Assembly: GCA_933822405.4 (NCBI GenBank)
Contig: CAKOGP040001446.1
Location: forward strand, 106,120 to 170,119
From: Cylindrotheca closterium
Lineage: Eukaryota > Bacillariophyta > Bacillariophyceae > Bacillariales > Bacillariaceae
Reading direction: 5' to 3'
DNA: 64,000 nucleotides
Shown: piece after piece, positions 1 through 9,044 of the stretch
Numbering within the stretch: position 1 is the first letter of the stretch
Layout of the letters: each line of letters starts with the position of its first letter
Made by a program: the position numbers and the translations under genes
The notes under the pieces: model-generated
Told to the model about the DNA's origin: nothing
The model's input: only the letters and a program-made list of their open reading frames with translations
Databases searched by the model: none

Positions 1-2
1 CC

Positions 3-697
3 GTTCCTCTTGCCTCCACCAGCCGTCAGCGCACCTTCTACTTGCCTCGTCGCTTCAACCCTGATCTCCCACCTCTACCAGTGGACGCTGTCCGCGCCTC
101 GGTCTCTGTCTTCCCTAGCCGTTCTCCGATCCACAAGAGCCGGGTCCTCCTCCACTCTACGGGCCCTCACCTACCAGCCAAACCAGCACCTGCCCCCCAT
201 CTTCCGTCCTTGACCTCTGGCATCACTTCGGCAGTCTGGCTGAATCAGGTTCTCACGGCTGGGTTCCAGAGGTCATTACCATTGAAGGTAGTGAGGACCG
301 CCTGGTTCAGGCCCTTCGCGCCGGTACCCTTCGTGCTGTGAGCGACGGCTCTTACAAAGCTAAAGTGGGCACAGCATGCGCTCAAATTCTCACTGAGGAC
401 CGCAGGAATATCATCTGGATCACATGCCAAACCCCTGGGAAATTTGATGACCAGAGTTCCACGCGCAGCGAATTGATTGGCCTTATGGCTTCTCTCCTGG
501 TGTTGGACTGGATGTCTCAGGTCGCCCACCTGAAACTCTTTGCCAGCCAACCGTCGGTTGAGATGGCCTGCGACGGGCTCATAGCTCTTGATAAGTACTT
601 CTCGGAAGTCCACCTGTCATCGTCTGGTGCCCAATTTCGGAGCAATCCCGTACGTGCAGCGAGCGTAACACCACGTTTGCAAATTCAACCCCTCTAA
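3..697 (+). pseudogene. Retroelement RNase H-like fragment (3' end of a reverse-transcriptase polyprotein)
   Basis: Between about 212 and 640 the frame starting at position 2 reads as an RNase H-like domain: an AVSDGSYK strand, an alternating hydrophobic stretch (IIWITC) and a TRSELIGL helix, as in RNase H domains of diatom retroelements. Bases 3-190 read protein-like only in the neighbouring frame (an RTFYLPRRFNPDL segment), so at least one frameshift separates the two parts. The frame stops at 697 after sequence that no longer resembles the domain. No start codon, reverse transcriptase core or terminal repeat lies inside the window. I infer a decayed element whose 5' part lies to the left. 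Assignment to non-LTR or LTR type is not possible from this piece. Confidence 0.5.
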
Positions 698-924
698 TCT
701 CCCTCAGATGAGTCATCTAGTAATGTGTTGTTCACTACTAAATTGTGCGCCATCCTTCAAGCTTTCTAACGGTGGTAGGGAAAGCAGTAGAAGACTTTTG
801 GTTCAATATTTACAGTAGTGTTTATACACGGACCCAATATAATGCGTAAACAATTGGCCCAAAATGTGTAACTCCTCGACTTTTTCACATATTTTGGCTA
901 TCGAAATATTCATCGACAAGTATC

Positions 925-2285
925 ATGCCTACAAGAACTGCCAATCATACTGTAACTACCAACCCCAACGGAAACGAAGAAGGCCATGTTACCCTTCCGT
1001 TGGGCTTTGTTTCGAGCCCTCCAGTGGTTGTTCGGAGAACCAATACCTCGCCAGCGGGGCTAACTCTTCTCTCTGAAATCTCCTCCATCACTCTTCCTCC
1101 TTCCGAGGAGGACGAGGACGACAGCAATGAAATCTGTCAACGATCCAATGCCCCAACAGATACATTGGAAGAGTTGGTAGACTCTGACAATGACGATGCA
1201 TTGGACCGACTAGAACCTGACGACAACAGCATGGGCGGGGAAGAAGACTTCCAGGTCCTCACGATCGAGGCGGAATCAGCAATAGAGGATAGGATGTATC
1301 AGTTGTGCATCGCTGGCAAACCTGAAGGTGAAGAAGCTGGCAACCGACTGAACCAAGAGTCGCCAATGGTGAAGTCCCTTTTGATGAAGTCGACAATCCA
1401 GGAAACTGGAATGAGTATATCTACAAGAGCAGGCAATACAAAGGCCACAGCCTACCTTCTGGTGCCCAACCCGTTCCTGTTTTGGAAGGGGGTAAGCGAA
1501 CCATCAATGGATGGGAGTTTCACTATGGTCCTTGGACTCCTGATGATGAAGGAGATGATGGACCAGGATCCTTCAGAAGCGGTGCAACAACGGAAAATAT
1601 GTTTCCGGAAAGTCGCAAAGGCTGCTTGAGTGTTGCCACACTCAAGTTGCTTGGCCTCACCAAGTCGCGAATGGATGGCGACGATGCCCTGTTCTTCTAC
1701 CAACTGTTGTATCCTATCTGTGACCCAAAGAGGTCTGGTGTTGCAAAGGATCCACGCGAAGCGTATTACTTTGATGTCGAAACCTTCACCAGGAAATATG
1801 CGGCCTCCTTGGAATACGGTGGTTCGTATGGCCAGACTATCAAGCCTGTCCTGGCGGCAGAACTTCTGAAGTTCCATGGCATCATGGTTCGAGATGGCGT
1901 TCATGGAGGCAGCAGGGGTGCCGTCTACCGTCTATGGGACCCAACTTGTTCATGCTATGACAAAGACGTTGTGAATGCACTCAGCCTCTATCGATTTCGA
2001 CAAATCAAAAGGATCATCAAGCTCAATGATAATGCCAAAAGCAAACCTCGTGGCCATGAACTGTACGATCCTGCACATAAGTATGACATGGCATACAGAG
2101 TGGTCGTTGCTAACTGTAACAGCTTGACACTGTATGCGGAGAGTGACTTGTGCTGTGACGAGATGACATGGAAGTTCATGGGGTACGGAGAAGGCGGCGT
2201 TGTCCGACGAATCGTAGGTAAGTCCCTTGTCTTTAAGTGTCAGGAGGTGGTTCTTAAAAGTTGCGATCGTGCGTGCGCCATGGGC
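925..2285 (+). pseudogene. Truncated, frameshifted piggyBac-like (DDE_Tnp_1_7) transposase
   Basis: An ATG at 925 opens an acidic N-terminus typical of piggyBac-type transposases. The frame then shifts between about 1340 and 1370: codons in a second frame give PFDEVDNPGNW, INGWEFHYGPW and LLKFHGIMVRDGVHGG, followed by YRFRQIKRIIKL and LCCDEMTWKFMGYGEGG, the order of the piggyBac catalytic core up to the first catalytic Asp region. Similarity fades after about 2280, so the remaining catalytic acidic residues and the Cys-rich C-terminus are missing. The copy cannot make an active enzyme. A GTAAGT at 2217 could act as a splice donor, but the coding match continues across it. No terminal inverted repeats were seen. 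Resemblance to piggyBac-derived proteins of diatoms is from memory of the family. Confidence 0.7.
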
Positions 2286-2905
2286 CTGATGGATATCCCT
2301 CCACGCTCCCAGTACCTCTTTCAGGACTCCCACGAAACTGTCCTCAACAAATCACTCGAAGATCGTCAACATTGGCTGCGCCTTGTCTCCCGTGAGAGAG
2401 CAATCAACCGTCGCTCTCTAGCCAGGCAACGCAGATGATCTTTGACCTGGCGCGACCCGCCAACCCAACATCGACTCGGCCAACTGGCGCTAGTCCATAA
2501 ACAGTCAGATGTCTCGGCCATCTCTCTGTCCCTCTATGTTTCACTCTCCCTCTGTCGACCACAGGACTCGGGAACTGCAGTCTGTCACGTAGATGGTCGC
2601 CACCTTGTTCTGGAACACTGTGCCATTGGGACGCTCTCCATTCACTTGGATCGATACGCCCAGGGCATTAGGGCGCAAGAACAATTGGCTTCCCACCTGC
2701 TACACAATCATGCCCACCATCACCTTCAAAAAACTCAAAAACAAAATAAAAATACGCCGCCCCGAGTGGCAAGATCGTTTCTACATGTGCAAGGGTGCAA
2801 TGTAATATCCGATGAGAGCAACTTCCCTGGGATTGGATGCCTCACACTGGTTCAACAGTACTGGACTCACCTCCGTATGGTAAATGGCCATGACAGCCGT
2901 TAACG
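2286..2905 (+). other. Unassigned junk between two transposon fragments
   Basis: The piggyBac frame runs on to a stop at 2438 with an Arg-rich tail that I do not recognise. A second open stretch on the plus strand (2442-2903) contains DSGTAVCHVDG and HLDRYAQGIRAQEQ, which vaguely recalls a protease-like GDSG turn but has no supporting residues. Its 3' part overlaps the end of the copia Gag on the other strand. I see no convincing gene here. Confidence 0.3.
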
Positions 2906-3986
2906 GCAATCTAGAAACTTGAGATAGTTTTAATACGATTAATGCATCAGTTATATATATCAATTTGTCAGTTTCTATTGAGCACAAAAGGAGTTCAATG
3001 TTCGTGTGACCGGTATCTTCGCCATTGCCCCCATCTTTCTTCTCATCTTGGATCTTCTTCTTGAACCATGCTGTCGCCTTGTGCGCATTCCGTTCATCCT
3101 GCCAACAATTCACCGCAATATGACCAACCTTGCCACACATGATGTTGCAAGTTATGTTGTTCCTCCCGCGTTCTCTATCCTCAGTACACTGGAAAACCAT
3201 GTGACCCTTCTTTATACAACGGTAACATATCACCTCTGCATTGTCCACTGATGAAAGTTCCACTTCTTTGGCTGTGGAGGTTTTCTTTGTCTTTGCTGCC
3301 GGGTATATGATACGCCATTGCGCATGCATCGCTTCTTGGATGTCCTCCAATGTAAGTGCATTCCCTTTGTTTCTCATTTCTGCTGTGATTGTGGCACCAT
3401 ATTTGATAGGTGCAGCATCCAATACAATCGCAAGTAAGTCCTCCAAACTCAACTTCTGATTGACATACTTATTCTCAATTTGGCTGATCTGTTCAAACAA
3501 TGTGTTTGGATCATCATCTTTCTTCATGCTTACTCGATCCATCTCACGTCTCATCTCGACCTTTGACATCACATCACTAGGTCTGTATCGCTTGAACAGA
3601 TTGTCAATCACCTTGTACGCAAGGCCATTTGGCCAATCTGGCGTGACTGCATCAGCAATCATTCCCATCATTGAGGCTGAAGTGAACGCCATCGTCAGCG
3701 TCACCATGGCCAATGAATTCGCATCGCGCGACTTCTTCATCTTCTTTCCATCTGCATCATCTGCAAGGACTTCATCCTCCTTTGGTGGGAGATCTGGATC
3801 CCTTGTCCTCTGGATTGCAATTGCGAATCCAGCAATTGTGGCATACGCCTTGAATCGCATCCACCACATCTGAAATTCACTTTCTTCTCCATTGAATGTC
3901 GGGATATACATCCTCTTGGATTCCGAAGACATCATCGCCTCAGCAATCCCCAACAACAACAGCATCATTATCACAACAATGAACAT
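2781..3986 (-). pseudogene. Ty1/copia Gag with CCHC zinc knuckles, truncated before protease
   Basis: The 401-codon frame encodes a copia capsid protein. From an internal Met (about residue 18) it reads SESKRMYIPTFNGEE and FQMWWMRFKAYA, the usual start of diatom copia Gag. A helical capsid domain follows, then a regular CCHC knuckle (CYRCIKKGHMVFQC), and then a second knuckle with three instead of two residues between its first cysteines (CNIMCGKVGH...C). After ELLLCSIETDK the protein loses the expected protease and ends in unrelated residues at 2781, so this is a 3'-truncated copy without integrase or reverse transcriptase. On the minus strand, bases 4136-3990 upstream of the start could be LTR or leader (TGTAAGGAAC start), but I found no matching second LTR. 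Gag would form the virus-like particle in the cytoplasm. Confidence 0.75.
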
Positions 3987-4145
3987 GCTGGCTTACTCGC
4001 CCAGTCAAGGGTCTTCCCGTTTTATACTTCAAAGTATGCTGAAAGGCTCCTTGACTGCTACGTTTCTATTCTGTACTTTCTGTTCAATACTTGTATTATT
4101 CAGATTACTCAATGCATGTCCCAAGTAGTTCCTTACACAAGGCAT

Positions 4146-4584
4146 ATGCAAGGCATTTGAAGACAACAATGGCGCGATAGCGATCGCAACAACTGAAAAC
4201 TTACGGCCACGAACAAAACACATCAATATCAAATACCATCACTTCAAACGATACGTGCGAAAAGGGTATGTGACGATTGAACGGATAGACACAATTGATC
4301 AACTTGCCGACATTGGTACCAAGCCTCTGTTGCCCCATATGTTCATACCATTGCGGAAAGCACTCATTGGATGGTAATAAATGCTCTGACTATTCGTCCT
4401 CCCAAGAGGGAGTGTGAGAATATTCAATGAATTGGAGGTTCGTACGTCACCTCACAGAGATGGGATGGACGAACAGTAGCCTCTGATGTCGTATCAACCA
4501 AGATGTTGTTGACACGATATATACACACTTTATAGATATATACTTTTACTACATTGATCCTACCCTTAAAAGACATCAGATTTT
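4146..4584 (+). repeat. Left arm of a 439-bp inverted repeat (copia RNase H end + PPT + LTR)
   Basis: This block reads, on the plus strand, as the last part of a copia RNase H (EDNNGAIAIATTENLRPR through KALIGW, stop at about 4377), a polypurine tract (AAGAGGGAG just before 4413) and an LTR. It is the reverse complement of 7254-7692; reading the two side by side I saw no mismatch over 439 bp. The match breaks at 4146 on one side and 4 bases before the LTR end on the other. Confidence 0.85.
4413..4584 (+). mobile_element. Copia LTR, last 4 bp missing
   Basis: This is the plus-orientation copy of the 176-bp LTR at 7250-7425. It begins TGTGAGAATATT directly after a purine-rich tract and continues identically, but stops at ...CAGATTTT without the terminal CACA and joins directly to protease sequence of the opposite strand. 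Confidence 0.8.
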
Positions 4585-5252
4585 ATTAGTTCCCGATCTT
4601 CTTGGTGTCGCAGGACTGATCCTGCAGGTAGTTCCACATTTCCAATAGTCAGTGCAGTGGGGCGGATCCGTGCCTCTCGAGCTGTAAGGTGTTGAGAGCA
4701 CAGATGTGTAGAGAAAGACTTGTAGCCGGGTTTTGTCATCAAGAGAGGGATCTGAAGCTGTGCATCATAGTCGATAGTTTTGATACAGTCCTTTTCAAAG
4801 TGAAGTTTGACCTTGTCTCCACAAAGGACAGTAGTGCGAACTGGGTCTGCGGATCGTCCTTTCTTCGGTCCTTGGTTTGACCATTGTCGAGGGCTGAGCA
4901 GGGTCAATTTGAGGCGAGGGGCATAGTATGCATTGTGGACTTTATGTTGGTGTGTCTGTCCTGCATCGTCAACAAATGTGAGCAGTAGTGTGCCGCGTCC
5001 GACAATTGGAATGCTTGTATTTGTTGCGCCTTCAAGCTTAAGACCAAGCACCGGTTCCAGTTCTCCAATGAACATCGGTCGTGCCCCACACACAGTTGCA
5101 GACGTGCAGCTGTCAATTCCCACCGGCACAGAATCATGCTCAAAGATTAAGGATGTGTTCATGGCTCGACAGAGATGCGATTTGAAGGTCTTGATAGAAA
5201 GTTTAGTGGTTATTTTCCCAATATGACTGAGGTCGAGTCTCTGCTTGCCCAT
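4566..5252 (-). CDS. Copia-type retropepsin-like protease segment
   Basis: The 228-codon frame starts three bases after the upstream gag stop and in the same frame. It carries a retroviral-type aspartic protease: GIDSCTSATVCG at about residues 45-56 takes the place of the D-[ST]-G active site. This is followed by FIGELEPV, a VGRGTLLL flap-like strand and APRLKLTLLSPRQW, the block that ends protease domains in copia polyproteins. The expected D-S-G reads D-S-C, which probably abolishes activity. The last residues and the stop codon are supplied by the inverted LTR, so the protein was cut in the protease-integrase linker. Zinc-binding integrase residues and reverse transcriptase are absent. Confidence 0.65.
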   Translation of the reverse strand: MGKQRLDLSHIGKITTKLSIKTFKSHLCRAMNTSLIFEHDSVPVGIDSCTSATVCGARPMFIGELEPVLGLKLEGATNTSIPIVGRGTLLLTFVDDAGQTHQHKVHNAYYAPRLKLTLLSPRQWSNQGPKKGRSADPVRTTVLCGDKVKLHFEKDCIKTIDYDAQLQIPLLMTKPGYKSFSTHLCSQHLTAREARIRPTALTIGNVELPAGSVLRHQEDRELIKSDVF

Positions 5253-5255
5253 ATC

Positions 5256-7208
5256 TCAGGAGTCATTATCGGAATCGCTCTCGTTACTTCCGTCGTCGTT
5301 TGTTGGGAATTCGCCCGTACCGTCACTGTTGCTTGCTGCGTTGTCAGATTCACTATCGTCTTCCAGCGCAAGTGCTGCCTTGAGGGCGTTGACACAAAGT
5401 TGCTTCTTGGCTCGCTTTGGGTTGCTATTGGACTGTGTCTTGCTCAATGCACAGGTATCCGAATTGTGTGGTCGCCCATCTTGTCCAATCGCTAAGACCA
5501 TTTTCTTGTGTTTGTTGCACCAGTTCCATCCTTTCACTTGTCCATTTGGACCTTTCTTTTGGACCACCTTGGTCTCCTCTCCCTTCTTGGGTTTGGTAAG
5601 CATCCATCTATCGAAGTCGGTCTGCCGCTGTCTCTTGCCACTGTCGGCTGCTTCATCAACAGGTGAAGTTTTACGTTTGGATTTTTCCTTGCGAGACTGT
5701 TTCGACTTGTCCAGTTGTTGTTGGACATCGATAGTCTTCTTTTCTGCCTTGGAGATTAGTGTCGTTAAGGACACGATCTGTTGACTTTGTGAAGGGACGT
5801 TCCATACTTTCTTCTCGCCCAGGTCTAGGAATTTTGCATCGGCTTCTGACATAAGGTCTTCGTGGGGTTGGATAGCTGAATTGTCCTTTACTCCCATGAA
5901 TGCTTTGAATTGATCTTGATCCACAGAGTCGTAAGCCAAAACAAGGGCGTTGTACAACAATTCTTCTGTTAGAGAGTTGCTCCCGCCCTGTTGTGCACGA
6001 ATTTGTTCCTTCAGTGATGTGAATTTCTTGTTGAATTGGATAATGTTGTTGTTGAATTCACGAGGTCTCATTGTTTGAATCCGATTGATCAGCGTTTGTG
6101 TGGTGTTCCGTGTCGAAGGGCGCACAACATCACACATCACTTTAAAAATGAGAGGTCCATCGGGTTGATCATTGGGCATATTGTACAGATGCCTCTTCTG
6201 CGTCATCCGCAATTTGAACATTTCTGTCATGGACCGAAGCAAGCACATTCCGATTAAGTATCGTGCTTGAGTGTGCCAATTGGCGACCATCCAACGTTGA
6301 CTGGCTTCTTGGCGTGTATCTTGGAATGTGATCTCTCCATAGTGCTTGAGTAGATTCTTTGTCCCATTTGTGGTGACAACGTTGAATAGGTCCATGCAGT
6401 TGATCGCACTGCATCTCTCCCTGAGTTCCGAGATAACCATGCTCAAGTTCTTCCCGTCAATCTTGGTCTTGAGTTCCTCCTTGGCCTCGTTATACATACT
6501 CCGATTAAGGCGACCATGCACAGGATCCTTGGGATCAATCATTGGGTCGGTCCCTTGTGGAAAGGTGGACATTGACGCCATTACAATTTGTGGTTGTTGG
6601 ACTGCGGCGGCAGCAGCTGGTTGTGGTTGCGGTACCGGAGGATTTTGTAGTGGCGGCAGCTGTTGTTGTGCAGGCTGTTGTTGCGCTAGAGGCTGTTGTT
6701 GCGCTAGCGGTTGTGCCTGCTGTGGCGGCTGTTGCTGCTGTCCTTGGATCTGTTGTGCTGGTGGCTGCTGCTGCTGATGTGGCGCTGGTGGTTGCTGTTG
6801 TGCTTGAGGTTGGGCTTGCTGTGGCGGCTGTTGCTGTTGTCCTTGGAGCAGTTGCATTAGCGGCCCTATCGCATTCGCAATTTCAGTCGCAATCACTTGG
6901 CGTAACTGTGGGGTCACTGCTTGACCCGCATTGTTCCCAGCGGCTTGTGCCGGATTGTTTGCAACATTCTGGTTGTTTCCTTGGTTTGCTGCATTCGCGT
7001 CTGCACCCTGTTGTGGTGCTGCACCTTGCCCTTGATCCATTTCAACTTGGGCAGTTCTGTTGTCGATAATTTCTTCGAGGTTTTCGTCGCGAAATCGAAC
7101 AGTTCTGTTGCTGTCTTGTTCCAAGGTTTCTTCTTCTTCTCCGAGTCGACGTGGTGGTTGTCCTAGATTTGTTCTTCTTGACCGTCGCGTTGACTCTCCT
7201 CCCGGCAT
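5256..7208 (-). CDS. Copia-type Gag, Gln-rich, uninterrupted 650 aa
   Basis: The ATG at 7208 lies 42 bp inside the end of the 7250-7425 LTR, the place expected for a gag start. The protein has an acidic and basic head (to about residue 60), a Gln/Pro/Ala-rich segment (about 115-205), a helical capsid-like region (about 230-480) with MNDLFNVV-like and REFNNNIIQFNKKF helices, and a Lys-rich tail. In place of a CCHC knuckle there is a WCNKHKK...GRPHNSDTC motif with only part of the usual ligands, which I have seen only as a loose pattern in diatom copia Gags. An acidic Ser/Asp tail ends at an in-frame TGA that separates it from protease. This Gag differs from the one at 2781-3986, so two copia families are present. 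Confidence 0.7.
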   Translation of the reverse strand: MPGGESTRRSRRTNLGQPPRRLGEEEETLEQDSNRTVRFRDENLEEIIDNRTAQVEMDQGQGAAPQQGADANAANQGNNQNVANNPAQAAGNNAGQAVTPQLRQVIATEIANAIGPLMQLLQGQQQQPPQQAQPQAQQQPPAPHQQQQPPAQQIQGQQQQPPQQAQPLAQQQPLAQQQPAQQQLPPLQNPPVPQPQPAAAAAVQQPQIVMASMSTFPQGTDPMIDPKDPVHGRLNRSMYNEAKEELKTKIDGKNLSMVISELRERCSAINCMDLFNVVTTNGTKNLLKHYGEITFQDTRQEASQRWMVANWHTQARYLIGMCLLRSMTEMFKLRMTQKRHLYNMPNDQPDGPLIFKVMCDVVRPSTRNTTQTLINRIQTMRPREFNNNIIQFNKKFTSLKEQIRAQQGGSNSLTEELLYNALVLAYDSVDQDQFKAFMGVKDNSAIQPHEDLMSEADAKFLDLGEKKVWNVPSQSQQIVSLTTLISKAEKKTIDVQQQLDKSKQSRKEKSKRKTSPVDEAADSGKRQRQTDFDRWMLTKPKKGEETKVVQKKGPNGQVKGWNWCNKHKKMVLAIGQDGRPHNSDTCALSKTQSNSNPKRAKKQLCVNALKAALALEDDSESDNAASNSDGTGEFPTNDDGSNESDSDNDS

Positions 7209-7249
7209 TCAGTATGTCGTATTCAGTGTTGTAAAACGCAGAGGGAGCG

Positions 7250-7425
7250 TGTGAAAATCTGATGTCTTTTAAGGGTAGGATCAATGTAGTAAAAGTATAT
7301 ATCTATAAAGTGTGTATATATCGTGTCAACAACATCTTGGTTGATACGACATCAGAGGCTACTGTTCGTCCATCCCATCTCTGTGAGGTGACGTACGAAC
7401 CTCCAATTCATTGAATATTCTCACA
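7250..7425 (-). mobile_element. 176-bp copia LTR shared by two element fragments
   Basis: On the minus strand the LTR starts TGTGAGAATATTC and ends TTTTCACA, a TG...CA boundary. Upstream lies a polypurine tract (AAGAGGGAG) after the pol stop, so it is the 3' LTR of the 9011-7461 fragment; 42 bp downstream of it starts a gag gene, so it is also placed as a 5' LTR. It contains a TATA-like TATATATC stretch. No classical initiator-Met primer-binding site follows it. Confidence 0.75.
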
Positions 7426-7692
7426 CTCCCTCTTGGGAGGACGAATAGTCAGAGCATTTATTACCATCCAATGAGTGCTTTCCGCAATGGTATGAACATA
7501 TGGGGCAACAGAGGCTTGGTACCAATGTCGGCAAGTTGATCAATTGTGTCTATCCGTTCAATCGTCACATACCCTTTTCGCACGTATCGTTTGAAGTGAT
7601 GGTATTTGATATTGATGTGTTTTGTTCGTGGCCGTAAGTTTTCAGTTGTTGCGATCGCTATCGCGCCATTGTTGTCTTCAAATGCCTTGCAT
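7254..7692 (-). repeat. Right arm of the 439-bp inverted repeat
   Basis: This is the reverse complement of 4146-4584. It covers the last 78 or so codons of the copia RNase H, the polypurine tract and all but 4 bp of the LTR. The arms are separated by 2669 bp holding gag and protease. Confidence 0.85.
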
Positions 7693-9011
7693 TTGAACCT
7701 TGGTCGTTTGTACTTGAATGATTTGATCTTCCTTGCTAGTTCTTTGAAGAATCGCATCAAACTGACCACTGTCCGTAGCGCTTGGGACAAGCAAATGTAC
7801 TCCGCTTCAGTTGTACTCAATGCAATCTCTGCCTGAAGTTTTGAGTGGGAATATACAAGGCAGTTGTTAAACATGATGTGATAGCAAGTTCGTGATTTTG
7901 CTGCTGCTGGGTCTTCTGCATTGTGCTTGTTGTATCCTCCAGCGAAATCTGCATCGGCATAAACCTCAAATCCTTTATTCTTGTCAGGTTTCATGATCAT
8001 TCCTTTGTCTCGAGTGTCTCTCAAGTAGGTGCATATTCTCATTATCGCATCTTCATGGGATTTCTTAGGAAACGCCATGAACCTACCAACTTGTGACACT
8101 GCAAATATGAGTTCTGGACGCGTTGAACGTGCCAACCAATTCAGCATCCCAACCACCGATCTGTAGTCCCAATTCATTCGGCGCTTCTCACCCCCTTCAT
8201 CTTTGTGTAACGTTTTTGTCGCTGGGGTTTTCACTTCTTGCCGATCTCCTCTATTGAGCGACACTCCGACCGTCTGCAATATGCGTTGGATCAGTGCTGG
8301 TTGGGTTAGTTCACGACCGTCTTTGGTTCTCTTCATTTTGATGCCGAGATATTCGTTTAGGTCGCCTTTGTCGGTTAATTTATACTTGTGTCCGAGTTGT
8401 CCGATGACGTCATCAATTTCATGTCCGTTTGGACCCATCAAAATCCCATCATCAACATATACAACAAAGATCGTCTCGCCTTTGTAGAAGACTGCCTTGT
8501 CCTCACTCGACTGTACGAAACCAATTTCCTCCAGTCCTTCCTTCAGAAATTCGAACCACACACAGCTCGCCTGCTTGGTCCCATATAAGTTCTTCTTCAA
8601 AAGCAAAACGTTGTTCTCGTTCAACTCCGATCCATCAACGTAACATTCTTTCGGAATTTCCATGTACATCGGACATTCAACTTCTGCTTGTAGAAATGCC
8701 AGTACGAAGTTGATTTGTCTGGTAGTCCATCCATTGAGTATCGCCAGTGTCAGTAGGCTTCGAATTGTCTCCCAACCAACAACTGGGGAGTAGGTCTCCC
8801 AATAGTTGACGCCTTTCTCTTGCGAACTGCCATCAATGCATATTCTCGCCTTCCATTTGTAGACTTCTCCGGTTCCCACTCTCCGCTTTCGCTTCATGGA
8901 CCATACTCCACGCATGGCACGGTGGCCTTCTGGCATGGAACCTCTTGGAACGACTTCCCAGTGTTTCCCCTCAGTGTGGTCTTGTATATAGCGTGTCTGA
9001 AATGACATCAT
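7461..9011 (-). pseudogene. Copia reverse transcriptase-RNase H, 5'-truncated
   Basis: The 516-codon frame covers most of an RVT_2 reverse transcriptase and the RNase H. It has KARICIDGSSQEKGVNYWETYSPVV (fingers, about residues 55-80), LYGTKQASCVWF, the catalytic YVDD box at about 190, and LTDKGDLNEYLGI. The RNase H shows YADADFAGGY, LSTTEAEY and EDNNGAIAIA, and the protein ends LRKALIGW before a double stop. Catalytic residues are present and the frame is open, but sequence upstream of residue 8 is unrelated, so integrase and protease are gone. The stretch ends in a polypurine tract and LTR. An open frame and perfect arms suggest a young copy. It cannot move without help because Gag, protease and integrase are not in line with it. 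Confidence 0.8.
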
Positions 9012-9044
9012 AAAGATGTTCCGTCAGATATCTCTCCAAGGGTA

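Noticed and set aside
245..613. Minus-strand open frame of 122 codons over the RNase H fragment
   Set aside because: It is antisense to the clear RNase H reading and has no family features.
2563..2700. Possible trypsin-like GDSG motif (DSGTAVCHVDG)
   Set aside because: No catalytic His or Asp, no signal peptide and no surrounding family blocks.
3006..4128. Several plus-strand open frames across the copia Gag
   Set aside because: They are mirror images of the Gag gene on the other strand; hydrophobic composition is typical of antisense frames.
3990..4136. Possible 5' LTR upstream of the first copia Gag
   Set aside because: It begins TGT and ends CA-like on the minus strand, but no second copy exists in the window to confirm an LTR.
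6346..7069. Cys/Gly-rich and Val/Ala-rich plus-strand frames
   Set aside because: They are antisense to the Gln-rich stretch of the second Gag.
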